Below, piece after piece: positions 1-10,665 of a stretch of 64,000 nt of DNA. Both the position numbers and the translations under genes were made by a program. Position 1 is the first letter of the stretch; each line of letters opens with the position of its first letter. The stretch is from NCBI RefSeq assembly GCF_910592395.1, contig NC_088320.1, positions 11,964,501 to 12,028,500 of the forward strand, given 5' to 3'. The DNA comes from Lineus longissimus. Lineage: Eukaryota; Nemertea; Pilidiophora; Heteronemertea; Lineidae. Under the pieces are notes generated by a model that saw only the letters and a list, made by a program, of their open reading frames with translations, did not search any database and was not told the origin of the DNA.

Positions 1-10
1 CCCGCACTTG

Positions 11-1425
11 AGTGGCGCCGGTGTGAATAAATATACTTGAGTGAATGGTCAATGGCTCATGACGTCATGAAATAATTGCATCACGAGGAAGGAAACAATG
101 GGATGCACGTCCGACGTGGTAAATGTGGGTGCGGTGCGTCGTGAATGCAGGATCGGCCAACGCGCGGTCCGTATGGAATGCGACAAACTGTACCGGAACC
201 AGAATTGTCATGGGTCTGCACAAATTTTTTCAGATTCGATGGACATGATAGATATATGAATTTTGTTTACACTTTATACATACGTAACCATTACACTCAC
301 TACGTTGTGTGAGTTAATATGTAAAGAGCAATCTCTAGTGAACTCACACAACTGTCCTTCTGACATATATAGCCAGTACATTGGGGGATGAGTCCCCCAA
401 ACCCCCTCCCCGTTCTCTGAAAGTGACAGGTTTTAGTCAGTACATTGGGGGGAAGCCCCCCCCCAACCCCCCCCCATTGGACTCTAAAAATAGAATTCCT
501 TGGAGACGCTGAACAATAAGGCCCCATAGAGTCTCATATCTGCTGGAAGAAGCAGCTCTTTGTGGTGAAATAATAATTGAATGCATGTCATGACACCCAG
601 GAGCTTTTTCTCATTTCTGAAACAGTTGCATGGTTGGAATGAATTTCCAAATCAGTCCGTCAAATCTCTATGCAATGAAAATTGAAATGTCACAACTGTC
701 TCCACCGACGTTGTCCTGTATGTCCTAGCAGACGATTTTTAAATAAATGATGTGATTGATATACTTGTAGATTGGAATGAATTATTTCTTCAATGATATG
801 AAAATTGAAAACCCTCTGACATGCCTGAGTACAAAAATGCAGAGGCAAGACACACCATGCATGTCATGACACCCAGGAGCTTTTTCTCATTTCTGAAACA
901 ATTGCATGGTTGGAATGAATTTCCAAAGCAGTCCGTCAAATCTCTATCCAAATGGAACTTTAAGACCACTCTATATTTGTGCAGTAGTGTTAAAACTGAC
1001 TTTTTGAAGTAAAGTACGTAAATCGAGAAGAAGAGGACGTTTACTTCGTCTGCAATGAAATGTCACAACTGTCTCCGCCGACGTTGTTGTCCTGTATGTT
1101 CTAGCAGACGATTTTTAGATACACTTCAGGACAGTGGCGCCGGTGTGAATACATCTACTTGCGTGAATGGTCAATGGCTCATGACGTCATGAAATAATTG
1201 CGTCAACAATGGAAATCATGGTAACTGTGGTTGCGGTGCGTCGTGAAAGCAGGATCGGCAAGCGCGGCCCGTATGGAATGCAACAAACTGTACCGGAACC
1301 GGAATTGTCATGGGTCTGCACTTTTTTTCTTCAGATTCGATGGACATGATGGATATATGAATTTTGTTTACACTTTATACACACGTAACCATTACACTCA
1401 CTACGTTGTGTGAGTGAATAAAGCA
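11..1425. repeat. Nested direct duplications at the left edge
   Basis: A block starting AGTGGCGCCGGTGTGAATA occurs at 11-315 and again at 1133-1418 in the same orientation. It contains CATGACGTCATG and ends near the ACTCACTACGTTGTGTGAGT motif. Between them a second pair (582-680 and 858-955, followed by related sequence at 690-740 and 1069-1118) is also in direct orientation. No convincing coding region overlaps. The flanking pair could be the ends of a non-autonomous element, but I see no TG...CA LTR boundaries. Function unknown. Confidence 0.7.
58..69. promoter_or_regulatory. Perfect palindrome containing a CRE-like TGACGTCA
   Basis: CATGACGTCATG is a perfect 12-base palindrome containing the core bound by CREB/ATF-type bZIP factors. 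It is preserved in the second copy of the repeat block at 1180-1191. That it regulates transcription is inference only. Confidence 0.3.
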
Positions 1426-2826
1426 TGTATTATGTTTGGTTCTCGGCGCAAAAGTCAAGTTGTTCTTAACCGCATAGGAACAGACCTTCACCAGTGGAAA
1501 GAGAGCTGCTGAAACAAGGTATGACAACAATTTAATAGGGCGAATTAAACAGATATTGTCTGTTAGTCTTTTGTTCATGTAGTACACGTACTCGCATTTT
1601 CTCGCCGGTTTATAGTTTACGATTACTTGGAACTATTTCTGCAAATCACTTTGCCACCTGCGCGACCTTGTCACAATTGCGGCGCGCTCGTTTGCATACC
1701 GCATAATATTATCAGTGCAGTGCCCTAGTAAGCGCGCAGCGCCTTTAGGTTGGGGGGGAAACCCCCCAAACCCCCTGGTTGGGAACCTGCTATAGTTCCT
1801 TCCGCCAATTTTTTGTTTTGATAAACAGTTTTCTCCGTGTATCTCTTTAGCAGTAGCTCAACTCCATCATCATAACAGCCGGCAAAGAAATGGAAAATTC
1901 CCCCCCCCCCGAAAGGTGTCCGGGCTATCGTAGTCTGGTACTCTGGCAGATTCTAATGTAAAGTGCAAGCTCTATTGAACTCGCGCAACTGTCGACATGG
2001 AGAGCCCCCCCCCCCCCCAACCCCCGTCCTTCTTACATGTTTTAGCCAGTGCATTGGGGGAAGGCCCCTCAAACCCCCTATTGGCTTCTCAATAAGTCCT
2101 TCCGAGCTGCTTACCTCAGGGCGCTCGAGTGGAACCCCCAAACCTTCATGATGGTGCAGTCCTTTGACACGTTTAGCCCAGAGCGAGGAAGAGGTACTCC
2201 TTTGATGGTACCCTAACCCCAACCCTCAACCATCATTACCCTTCCTTTTCACTGGCATGATATTGGCAAGACTGCCAAGAGGTGGCTTCCTTGAGTCAAT
2301 TTCTTGTGGTCGTACCTGAGCAACCAATTCAAGGTGTCTGGAATCAGGTTTTTCCCGCACCAACATGTTGCCGAATGGTTAATGCATAAAAAACTGGTTG
2401 GAAAGGGTTTTTGCAGGCCAAGAGACTGGAAGACACTTGACTCTTGAGGAACACCAGACTGATGAACAAAGAACCTGAGGAACATAGAATCCTCTTCATA
2501 CCTGGGAGCATAAAAAGCCTGCTAGCAAATATTGATTATTCGTTAGAAAAAAACAGAAGATCTGCAAAACCAATAGTACCCCATAAAAACATACAGTTAT
2601 TCCTCCTTAGGGTGTCTTCGGATCCCACCACGGCCCATGAGGAATTCCTTCGAAAAGGTTTATTGAAATCTCAAAAAAAAACTTTTCTCGAAACGCCTGC
2701 ACGGTTTTTTACTTGATTATTCGGGATTATATCCATTTTAAGTGTCTTTTGGATATTATTACTAAAGTCTCAAAAATCAACACTATATGTCGGGGGGGGG
2801 GGGGAACCCCCCCCCCGAACCCCCCA
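383..2826. repeat. Dispersed G-run/C-run motif, several copies
   Basis: Similar motifs lie at 383-478, 1750-1788, 2003-2080 and 2791-2826. Each has a run of five or more G, a short gap, then two runs of C separated by AA or AAA. Three are preceded by CCAGT(A/G)CATTGGGGG, so they are copies of a repeat rather than chance GC runs. They could form hairpins or G-quadruplex/i-motif structures. The rest of 1430-2930 holds no gene I can support. Confidence 0.55.
1541..1619 (+). repeat. 80-bp direct repeat, copy 1
   Basis: This segment, ending in CTCGCCGGTTTATAGTTTA, recurs in the same orientation at about 3592-3662 with one or two mismatches. The second copy runs into the foldback-like sequence that abuts the palindrome boundary. 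No coding content. Confidence 0.7.
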
Positions 2827-2940
2827 TCAATTGAAGTTTGATTAAAAAAACAGTGAGAATAATCGTGTGGTTCTCTCTCGGAGCTCAGAATAGTCGAGTT
2901 GCTTCATTCGCACGTTTATCTCTTTTGGCGGCCATTTTAA

Positions 2941-3458
2941 TAGCCTGGTACCACTGGCCACCGTCAGACGACGCTGTTGTGTTTGACCTATTTTGACTTT
3001 TGTATTGACGGGACGGACGGAGGCCAGGTTCCAGCCACCGTCTATAAATAGATAATGACGTCATTGCGGGGAAGCCTGTCAACAAATCCGAAAGCGAGGT
3101 AAGTGCGAACACGTGTGTATTAGCTGTCATACGTCTATTGATAATGAGCCGTCGGTTCACAATTATACGTCCAACCCGTAATCTCACAAAGTATTCTACA
3201 AAAAAAACTTTTGTGAACATGATTACACTTAATACACAATATTTGAGTATTTCAAGCAAGCACTACTTACTCATGTTTATTAAACACGATTTCAATATAA
3301 TATAAAAAGACGTTGGAAATCAACGACTTTCGTGACTCAGAATTCCGAGTCGTGCAAAGATTGGCTGGAACCTGGCCTCCGTCCGTCCCGTCAATACAAA
3401 AGTCAAAATAGGTCAAACACAACAGCGTCGTCTGACGGTGGCCAGTGGTACCAGGCTA
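2941..3458. mobile_element. 518-bp MITE with 97-bp perfect TIRs and 9-bp TSD
   Basis: Bases 2941-3037 and 3362-3458 are perfect inverted copies over 97 bp, starting TAGCCTGGTACCACTGGCC. The element is flanked by identical 9-bp direct repeats CCATTTTAA at 2932-2940 and 3459-3467. Long TIRs plus a 9-bp target duplication are what Mutator-like (MULE) elements give, though Merlin-type elements can also make 8-9 bp duplications. The interior (3038-3361) carries no transposase, so the element is non-autonomous. TIR identity implies recent insertion or efficient TIR homogenisation. Confidence 0.88.
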
Positions 3459-3660
3459 CCATTTTAAGTCAAATTTAAGCCATTTGAATCGAATCCATGG
3501 ACTTGAGAAACATTGTTTACATTGGATACGTCGTATGCACGTTAACCATAGTAGCGCTTCGCAGAAAAGCCTTCTGCTGCGCGCTTATTAAACATATATT
3601 GTCTGTTAGTCTTTTGTTCATGTGGTACACGTACTCGCATTTTCTCGCCGGTTTATAGTT

Positions 3661-3723
3661 TAAGGAATTGATACCGAACTGGAGGTATTGGTTGCCTCAC
3701 CAAAACCTTGAGGGTGGAGCCAA
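3661..3723. repeat. Half copy of a foldback-type repeat abutting the LTR
   Basis: The sequence starts TAAGGAATTGA and ends TTGAGGGTGGAGCCAA. It resembles the left half of the hairpin element at 4841-4925, which starts identically and contains CGAGGGTGGAGCTAA. Only one half is present, and it stops exactly where the LTR at 3724 begins, so the rest was lost at a rearrangement junction. Confidence 0.6.
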
Positions 3724-4020
3724 TGTCATGTTGGGATCGTCAACAGAATTCGAATAGACTAAGAATATCCTCTTATCATGTTATAAGTTTATTCACTATA
3801 ATGTCCTAGACAAGAAGCCACATCAGGGCAAGAGTCGGATGACCAGCAATAGACAATAGATAGGGCAACGCGTGACCTATAGAGACGGAGGTCCGCGCAC
3901 TTCTGATCGCTTGACCCAGTTTATACCTGGAGATCAGCCTCCTTCCACGTGGTCACGTGACGGAGGGTCCTAACGCTGAGGCTCCTCATGGAAGGGTCTA
4001 AACTATATACATGTATAACA
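3724..4020 (-). mobile_element. Ty3/gypsy-type LTR without internal region (left arm)
   Basis: On the minus strand this 297-bp unit starts TGTTATA and ends CCCAACATGACA. It matches the 5' LTR at 43609-43899 almost base for base, apart from a 6-bp length difference near its start. It contains an AATAAA-type signal (minus-strand GAATAAACTTATAAC). Unlike the right-arm copy, no primer binding site or gag follows; the next sequence outwards is the foldback half at 3661-3723. No 5-bp target duplication is visible. Confidence 0.85.
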
Positions 4021-4267
4021 CTAAATTGTAGACTAAAACCGAGGCAGAGCCGAGATTTTGACCAACATTTGAGCTCCACCCGAGCTAGAATTATGCCCTG
4101 CAATAATTCATATTTATACCTTCCTATAAATTCTAACCTGAACGTCGCCTCTTTTTCATACCGGTACTTACGACGTATTAAATGTTCTACTCCCCCCCCC
4201 CCCCATCACACAGCTGAGCGCAAATTTACAAATGCCCTCCTCCCCTTACCTGCGTGATGGCCAGCTA

Positions 4268-4445
4268 AGTTAAAAAGTTAAAGTCAGCCTGGTACCCTTA
4301 TACTAATGGGTGGAGAGAAGCAAGTAGGGTGAAGTGTCTTACCCAAGGACACACAGATGAAACAGTGTTGATTCGACTTAGTATCGAACCTTCGACCTCC
4401 TGGTTATAAGCCCGGCGCTCTAACCACTTTGCCACTGATCACCGA
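4268..4445 (-). repeat. tRNA-derived SINE (left arm)
   Basis: The minus strand reads GTGGCAAAGTGGTTAGAGC (A-box-like) followed by GGTTCGATACTAAG (B-box-like), the internal promoter layout of a tRNA. It is followed by the GTAAGACACTTCACCCTACTTG body common in invertebrate SINEs. It lacks the pairing and CCA end of a functional tRNA. The same SINE is at 43183-43356 (plus) in the other arm. Confidence 0.75.
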
Positions 4446-4757
4446 GAGCCCTGCATTAAACACTGTGTACATTACATGTACATGGCTGTTCATTGGTTTT
4501 TGTAAAAAAGTACCCCTAGAGCCGATCAATCCTCACAAAATTTTATATGTGTTAAGAAGAACCCTTTACCAATATCATGATAAAATTTAACATTATTCCA
4601 ATACTAAATGCCATGACCAAGTTGTCCCTTTAAATGCGTTACCAACATGCAGTGACGACCTGACAGTAACTTGTGTACGAGGTGCTGAAAAACATGATAT
4701 AAAATTGTATAGCATCAAAATTATTGCTTAGTTCTTTGCAGGTTCACCAGTTGCAAG

Positions 4758-6081
4758 ATGAAGGGAATTTTCGTCCTAGTCCTTCTGTTGGTGACTTCCT
4801 CCTCCCTTGGTAAGAAAATCCTCTTCCTGCCGCTAATGATTAAGGAATTGAACCCGAGGCGGAGGACCTTGGTTGAGTTACCAAGACACTCGAGGGTGGA
4901 GCTAAAATACAGTCCAAACCCGAGCCGACAGGCGAGGGTTTGGACGAAATTTTAGCTCCACCCGAGAGTGTCTTGGTAACTCAACCAAGGTCCGAAGCCG
5001 AGGGTTCAATTTCTATTCTAAAATACCTCAAACTTAAAAAGATAGGCCACGAAAATAACTTGAATATGTGCGAATTTGGCAAATTCCATCCATCGCCGGC
5101 CCGGCCGGAGCGCCGGTAGCGCCATTGTTTACATTATGTTACGGCAACGTTACAGAAAATGAGACATGTACATTTTGTACAGCGCGCATAGGAAGTCCGC
5201 ATCGGCTCGCTCAAGTGATGCTAAAATCCGCGCAAATGGGCTATTTGGAGCGTTTTTCTCGGCAAATATGTGTAGTGCTCATTAAAAAACTTAGGGTGGT
5301 TGATGCTTCCTTGACTGATTTGTGTTTGAAGCAGTGTTTTGAGAGCCTCAAACTTCTGAAGTGAGCTGAAATTCCATTGACGTGACGTGTGCATGGTTCC
5401 ACATTTTAGTGCAACCCGAGGGAACTTTGGTAGAGCATCTTGGTTGCGTGTCCAAAACACTCCGCTCTCAGAACGAGGCTTATGCATTTTCCATTTAAAA
5501 GTTGACTTTACGGTACCAAGGTATTTTAGAATCAAGAGCCACGTTTTGCAGTTGAGTTCAATCGGAGACGGGCTTCTGAAGAATGGCCACGAAGTCCCCA
5601 TAGTGGTCCACTCAGGTCTGAAGGTCCCCAGTAATATCCTAAAGTCGGGCGTGAAAATCATACGATACAAAACTAGTGAAGAAGAATTAAAACTGGACAC
5701 TGTTGAGTTCCAAAAGGGCTTGGCTAAAGAAGGGACTTCCACAAAATTGCAAAATATATTCAATATCTTCCAGACAGATAGTGAAAACATGGTTGACAAC
5801 CCGACCTCATTGAAAAGTTGATAAAAGAGAAGTTCGACTTCGCAGTTGTGGATGGCTCTGCTGGCATTTTTACCTGCCTGTACGCCATTCCATATAGATT
5901 GGGAATAGAACATGCATCCTACAGTTGGATTATGCCGTTCAACACCTTGGCGATGTCACTGCAGGTTCCGTTTCTGAGTCCCTCACAGTTTCATACTCGT
6001 GGTCGTGTTGTTAGTTTCCTACTGGTCGATGAGTGCGCATGTGGAATGACGTCAATGGTAAGACCACTCGCCGACCGTTTA
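4758..6081 (+). pseudogene. UDP-glucuronosyltransferase N-terminal exon, broken (left arm)
   Basis: The reading frame starts MKGIFVLVLLLVTSSSLGKK, a clear signal peptide. It continues in the pattern of a UGT N-terminal acceptor-binding domain: an LSSIGDGLLKNGHEV segment, then FDFAVVDGSAG and a YRLGIEHASYSWIMPFNTLAMSL stretch. An acceptor-like TTCTTTGCAG precedes the start codon. Family members are ER-membrane enzymes of about 530 residues that glycosylate small lipophilic molecules. Here only about 220 residues remain. The copy is interrupted by an insertion at 4841-5530, frameshifted near 5805, and cut off by the pogo element starting at 6082. There is no UDP-sugar signature or C-terminal membrane anchor, so it is a pseudogene. 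Confidence 0.75.
4841..5530. mobile_element. Foldback-type insertion inside the UGT copy (left arm only)
   Basis: The right arm reads straight through from GCCGCTAATGAT to CAAGAGCCACG, whereas the left arm has about 690 extra bases there. The insertion opens with a hairpin whose arms (about 4846-4920 and 4940-5012) are near-perfect inverted copies with a loop of about 20 bases. A clean target duplication is not visible. It encodes no recognisable protein. Confidence 0.75.
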
Positions 6082-6411
6082 TACAGGTTGTCTCATAAAA
6101 TGAAGCACCTTTTAGATTGATCCAAACCCCCCAAAACAAAAAAAGTCCTTATTGAAACTCTGAAGGAAAATCTACGAATGCTTGCATTAGTAAAGCAAAG
6201 TGAGATTCAGGCAATGATAGTAGTCGCGAAATTCCGAAGAAAAACGAGTTTTTCTACAACTCTCTTTTTTTGATTTAGACTCCCTAGGCCTACGTGGAAA
6301 CAGAAACGAAGTTTCTAGGATTTGTGGTTTTCTTGTGTAATTCTAGGGCCTCTTCGGCCTATAAATGAAGCCCAACTGAGGGTACCCACATTGCAGACAA
6401 CCTGTGCGACA

Positions 6412-9400
6412 ATGGATGCTGTAGAGCTGCTGAGAAAACGACGCCCGCGCTACACCGCGACAGAAAAACTTGCCTACCTGAGAGACCAGAAGAAGGCACT
6501 GGTGAACGGTACGGTGCGCAGTATGAGAGAGTTCGCCTCCCACTGTAGAGGGGTTTAAAAGAAAGGTTAAAAGATAGAGGGGTTTTAAGAAAGGTTAAAA
6601 GATGGGTGGAAGTGGGGGTGGACTTGGTCCCTTTTATCAGTTGGATGGTTGGGGCGTGTGTAATCATTACGCTTGTGAAATGGTAAGTATTTGCTCCAGC
6701 AGTGGGGACCGTGATCCGTGGGGATATTCTTACTCTTGTGAAATGGCAAGAAGTCAGGGACAATGATCGGGGAATAATTCTTACTTTTGTGATATGGTAA
6801 GAAGGGTTTTGCTCAAGGAGTCACACAATGTCCTGAGTTCAGCAGATGTAAGCGTTCTCTGGTGGCTTACTGGAAGCTGTGTACACAGCAACACGTGTAA
6901 TTGGTACCTGTGATAGATTAGTAATCTATTCACAGCAGGAGGTCGTATTGAGACAAGTCAATATTTCCAAAGAGTACCAGTGGTGTTGTTTTGAGATTAA
7001 TGAAGACACAGACAAACTGAGTCCTAAACACGAGGTAATTCTTGGTATGAGGCTCTGCTAAACGTACTCAAAATGGGGGGGGTGGACTTAACTCAAAGGT
7101 AAAGCACAAGCTCTACAGTAGCAGAAAGGGGCGCCTTCAAGAATCGTACCTCTTCGCTAGGAATCAATTTATGTTAAAGGTTGTTTGTATAGCACACGAT
7201 ATTATCAAGCTAAGATTCAAATATGTTTTATAATTTTATTGAGGAGAATTTACAATAGTAGGTGGGGAATGAAACAAAAAGGCCTAAAGATCAACTGGGC
7301 TGAATACCGCTATTAGTTGTTGAAGCAGCATGTATAAATTATACGTACACGTAATAGTAATTATTTCTTATCATAAGTAATTTTCCGTGGGAGTCACTTC
7401 AAAGCCAAAGCGTAATAGTAATCAAGATGGTGGCTAATTGGGTAGGTATCAACATAAGAATGATAATTATGGTGTAGAAAAATAGGTGAAATCGGCAGAC
7501 TTACGTGTATTTCCTCCAAGTGAAATGGAATGATTTTTAGTTATCCGAAATATGAGAAATACGGGAAATCGGGGGTTTCGGATCTCAGTGTCCGTTTAAC
7601 TCTGAGTATCCGTCCAAGTGTCAGCCTCTTCCTGGCTTAAAGTAGTCTCCCTACTAGCTTAACTCTCTTTTTTTAAGCCACTTGTTGCCCCTTATATACC
7701 CGTTTTTGTTCAGGAATTTACCTGTTTTTCCAGGAATTTATATGTGTAATTTTAGTCACTTTTACTCATCAGATGTATACCTATTTCTGGTTTAAACTGG
7801 CTTTTTGAGGTGATCTCCCTGGGATTGCATCACATGACTCATTGTCTTTCACAATGATTGGTACATAATTTGACCACATAATTTATGGTATTTCTTAACA
7901 GATAAATATTTCGATCTTAACGGCAAATTATGACAAGTTATACAGTGGTATTGGATACAGTACTAGTTGATGCTACTAAACGTATCTCACTTAATAAAAC
8001 TGTTTCTCGAAGCTTTATTTTGCTTTTGACATATATCAGTATTTCTAAATATTGCTCAATTAAAAACTTGCATAGATATTACTCAACGAATTAGTCATGG
8101 TTTCTAGGAATACATTCCTTAGCATGATGAAATATGCTGTGACGATGATTTTGTTCTTTTAATAGAAATGTGTTGATTATGTAATGATGCACCTGCTAAG
8201 GTGAGTAATGTTTTGACTTGGATGAAATGAAGCCCGAAAAGCGAAAGGCCTAAATGGTAGCATTGCAACATGATACTGCTTCATGACACGCAAACAAGCG
8301 AGGGGTCTGAGAAGGACTCTAAGCAAACATCAATAACAACTTTCATATCGTACAAACACCATATCATCAACTAAGGTCGAAGGTCTTTTAACTGGAAGTC
8401 CTTATTGGGAGCCCTCACTCGTTCGCGACATGAAACAATATTTAAACGAAAGGAATATATTTACAGCAGTTCATGATCAACGTGAAGAGATTGTTCCATA
8501 AATACTGGTACAGTGCGCAGCACTATACACCACTATAACATCCCCGGGAGACGTTTAGAAGGTGTAATATCGAGGACCTCGAGCAGAAGCAAGAACAAGG
8601 GCATGGCCGGAAGAAAACGGTGATGGAGCCCCGTGATCTGTTATGGCCACAGGTTGAGGACGAGCTTTACCAATGGCTGCAGCAGATGAGAGAGCGTCGC
8701 CTCGCAGTCTCCGTTCTCGATATTCAAGATAAGGCGTTGGTAGTGTGGCAAAGCTGGTGGAATGAGTTAGCCCGAGATGTCAGAGAAGGGATTCAGCATT
8801 GTCGCCCTCAGCTATGATATTTCAACGCATCCATAGGCTGGGTGGAGTGCTTGATGAAGAGACGCCACGTGTCCCTACGGAAGGTGACCAAGAATACTAC
8901 GACCGTCCCCGCTGATGCTGCTGCAGGGATCCAGACCTTCCGAGATGCGGTTACTGGGAGCATCGATCGTCTTGATATACAGATGCAGTTCTTCTTCTTT
9001 AACATGGACCAAACCTTTGTCCTGTTGATATGAGAACCATGTACACGGCCAAAACCACGGGGGAGAAGGCCATAGACGTCCGATCATCCAGGTCCAATAC
9101 GAAGCTGGGATACACCGTCACCCTCTGCATCGCAGCCGCTGGAGCAAAGTTGCCGGCGCACATCACTTTCCCCAGAAGAGGTTTCGTCCGGGTGTTTGCA
9201 GCCCTCCAATACAACCCACCAGCAGATGTAAAGATTACCCAATCGGAAACTGGTTGGATGAGGGAGGAAACGGCGCACCACTGGTTAGATGAAGTCCTAT
9301 CACCCTACGTCACCGCCAACGAGATCGACCAGTTCCTGTTAATCGTTGATCATTATCGGGTCCACCGGGCAGAGAACTTCCGGGCGAGAGTCCGCGACAT

Positions 9401-9761
9401 GAGAGGCAGCCTGGATTACGTACCTGCTGGTTGCACATCCCTCGTACAACCGTTAGACGTTGCAGTCATGAAGTCCTTCAAATGTCACGTACGGCGACAA
9501 TGGAAATCGTGGAAGAAGGACCACACGGACGAACGAGGAGACTGCCCTCAAATCGGCCTGAGAGACGTGACCAACATCATCAGATATGCCTGGGATGGTG
9601 TTAATGAGGTCGTTATCGTCAGCTGATTTAAAGCATCGTTTCGACCAAGGCAAATCGAAGCTGGACCACATGCTATCTTGGAGGAAGAAGAGGAGACTGC
9701 CGTGGATGGACCAGAGTTCGTGAATGTAGTCGAGGAGGACATTGTGATGGAATTGAATTGA
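6412..9761 (+). pseudogene. pogo-type transposase, split and frameshifted (left arm)
   Basis: The order of parts is typical of pogo/Tigger/jerky proteins. First comes an N-terminal helix-turn-helix (RYTATEKLAYLRDQKKALVN, from the ATG at 6412). Next is a CENP-B/Tc5-type HTH (8620-8815, with VEDELYQWLQQMRERRLAVS), then a WVECLMKRRHVSLRK linker, then the DDE_1 domain (8985-9626). The catalytic acidic residues appear as FNMDQT, LLIVDHYRVH and LVQPLDVAVM, the last two separated by 35 residues. Frameshifts at about 9027 and 9620 and the insertion at 6544-8533 destroy the gene. An acidic tail (EEEEET) ends at 9761. Confidence 0.82.
6544..8533. mobile_element. About 2-kb insertion in the transposase, left arm only
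   Basis: The right arm joins TTCGCCTCCCAC directly to TATAACATCCCC, while the left arm has about 1.99 kb between these points. A possible CCAC duplication flanks it. The left end has short repeats of AGGGGTTTTAAGAAAGGTTAAAAGAT, and three imperfect units of about 60 bases containing CTTGTGAAATGGTAAG lie at about 6660-6800. No open reading frame resembles a protein I know, and I see no genes in 7080-8530. Element class unknown. Confidence 0.75.
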
Positions 9762-10479
9762 CTGTGGGTGTTGTGAATGATTGTGGGTACGATTCTGAAA
9801 GCTGGACAATCTAATAATGTGTATCTTTAGCTTTGAAAAAAAATTTAATCGGGATTCGCATCGTTCTTTTTTTTTCCTTCACTGATCACTTCGGACAAGA
9901 CTGTATATTCAGAGGGATGTTCGGTTTTTTCTCCCGATATGTGACGGACAACTTCTCATTCTTACCAATTTCGCACTGAAAAGTATCTTTGAAAGCCCGA
10001 AGCTGGTAAGGGATGATAAGACCCGAAGACATGCTCCATTACCTCCCTGAGCAGTGCCTCACTTTGAAAGGGCAGGTCAGTCCCTAAAACCAGTAGAAGC
10101 CAATATGTCAGTTTGACTTTTTTCATGGACACCCTGTACACTATCAGCCATTAGCACTGGGACACCCTTTACACTACCAATGACGATTAGTTGAAAATGT
10201 TCTTGGACACTCAGTACAATGGCCGAAGGCCCGATCCCATTATCCTATTCATAGGAGACCTACGAATCGGTTTCAACAACCCAAACAATAAGGATTGGAC
10301 TCGAAACTGAAGTATATTGGATATGAGGCCTGGACAACCCTCTCAGGAATCCCAGCCAATGATCGGCCTTCTCAACAGCTCTGTTCGCCACCCTATGAGT
10401 CAGGGGCGGCGACACCGGCTGTTAATTAAGTGGTGTTATTTTCATGAAACTACAGTATTTATACACTTCTTTCCCATAC

Positions 10480-10665
10480 TGCATATCTCCCATGGTTTAG
10501 ATGGTACACGCACGCACAGCGCTGTATTGTTAGTTGACGTACAATGTACCTGTGAATAAACATCAAACAACACGATTAAATGCAAACATCTTTGTACTAT
10601 AAAATCTCAGGTTACATAAGCTGACTTGGAATAAGACTACTTTAAACTTTATTTGTGCTAATCAG
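10480..10665 (+). repeat. Repeat B, copy 1 (direct copy at 21420-21600)
   Basis: The stretch starting CCCATGGTTTAGATGGTACACGC and ending in CTTTATTTGTGCTAAT recurs in the same orientation at about 21430-21602 with small indels. Right-arm counterparts are near 36905-37090 and 25850-26000. No protein is recognised. The bases 10139-10480 just before it hold short repeats of the GGGACACCCTTTACAC type, resembling the pogo terminus. Confidence 0.65.

Larger units (their letters stand above)
6082..10138 (+). mobile_element. pogo/Tigger-like DNA transposon (left arm)
   Basis: The proposed ends are TA-CAGGTTGTCTCATAAAATG at 6082 and GGACACCCTG-TA at 10138: a TA target plus short CAGG...CCTG inverted ends, as in the IS630/Tc1-mariner/pogo superfamily. 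Between them lies a frameshifted pogo-type transposase. The element sits at the end of the UGT relic. It is itself split by a roughly 2.0-kb insertion at 6544-8533. The ends were found by eye; the rest of the TIR is weak, so boundaries may be off by some tens of bases. No other gene is seen at 9762-10138. Confidence 0.6.

Noticed and set aside
3038-3361. A gene inside the 518-bp MITE (minus-strand frame 3259-2885)
   Set aside because: The frame runs through the TIR into flanking sequence and shows no domain; a MITE interior is a simpler reading.
4371-4440. A functional tRNA gene on the minus strand
   Set aside because: A- and B-box words are present but acceptor and T stems do not pair well and a SINE body follows directly, so it is a tRNA-derived SINE.
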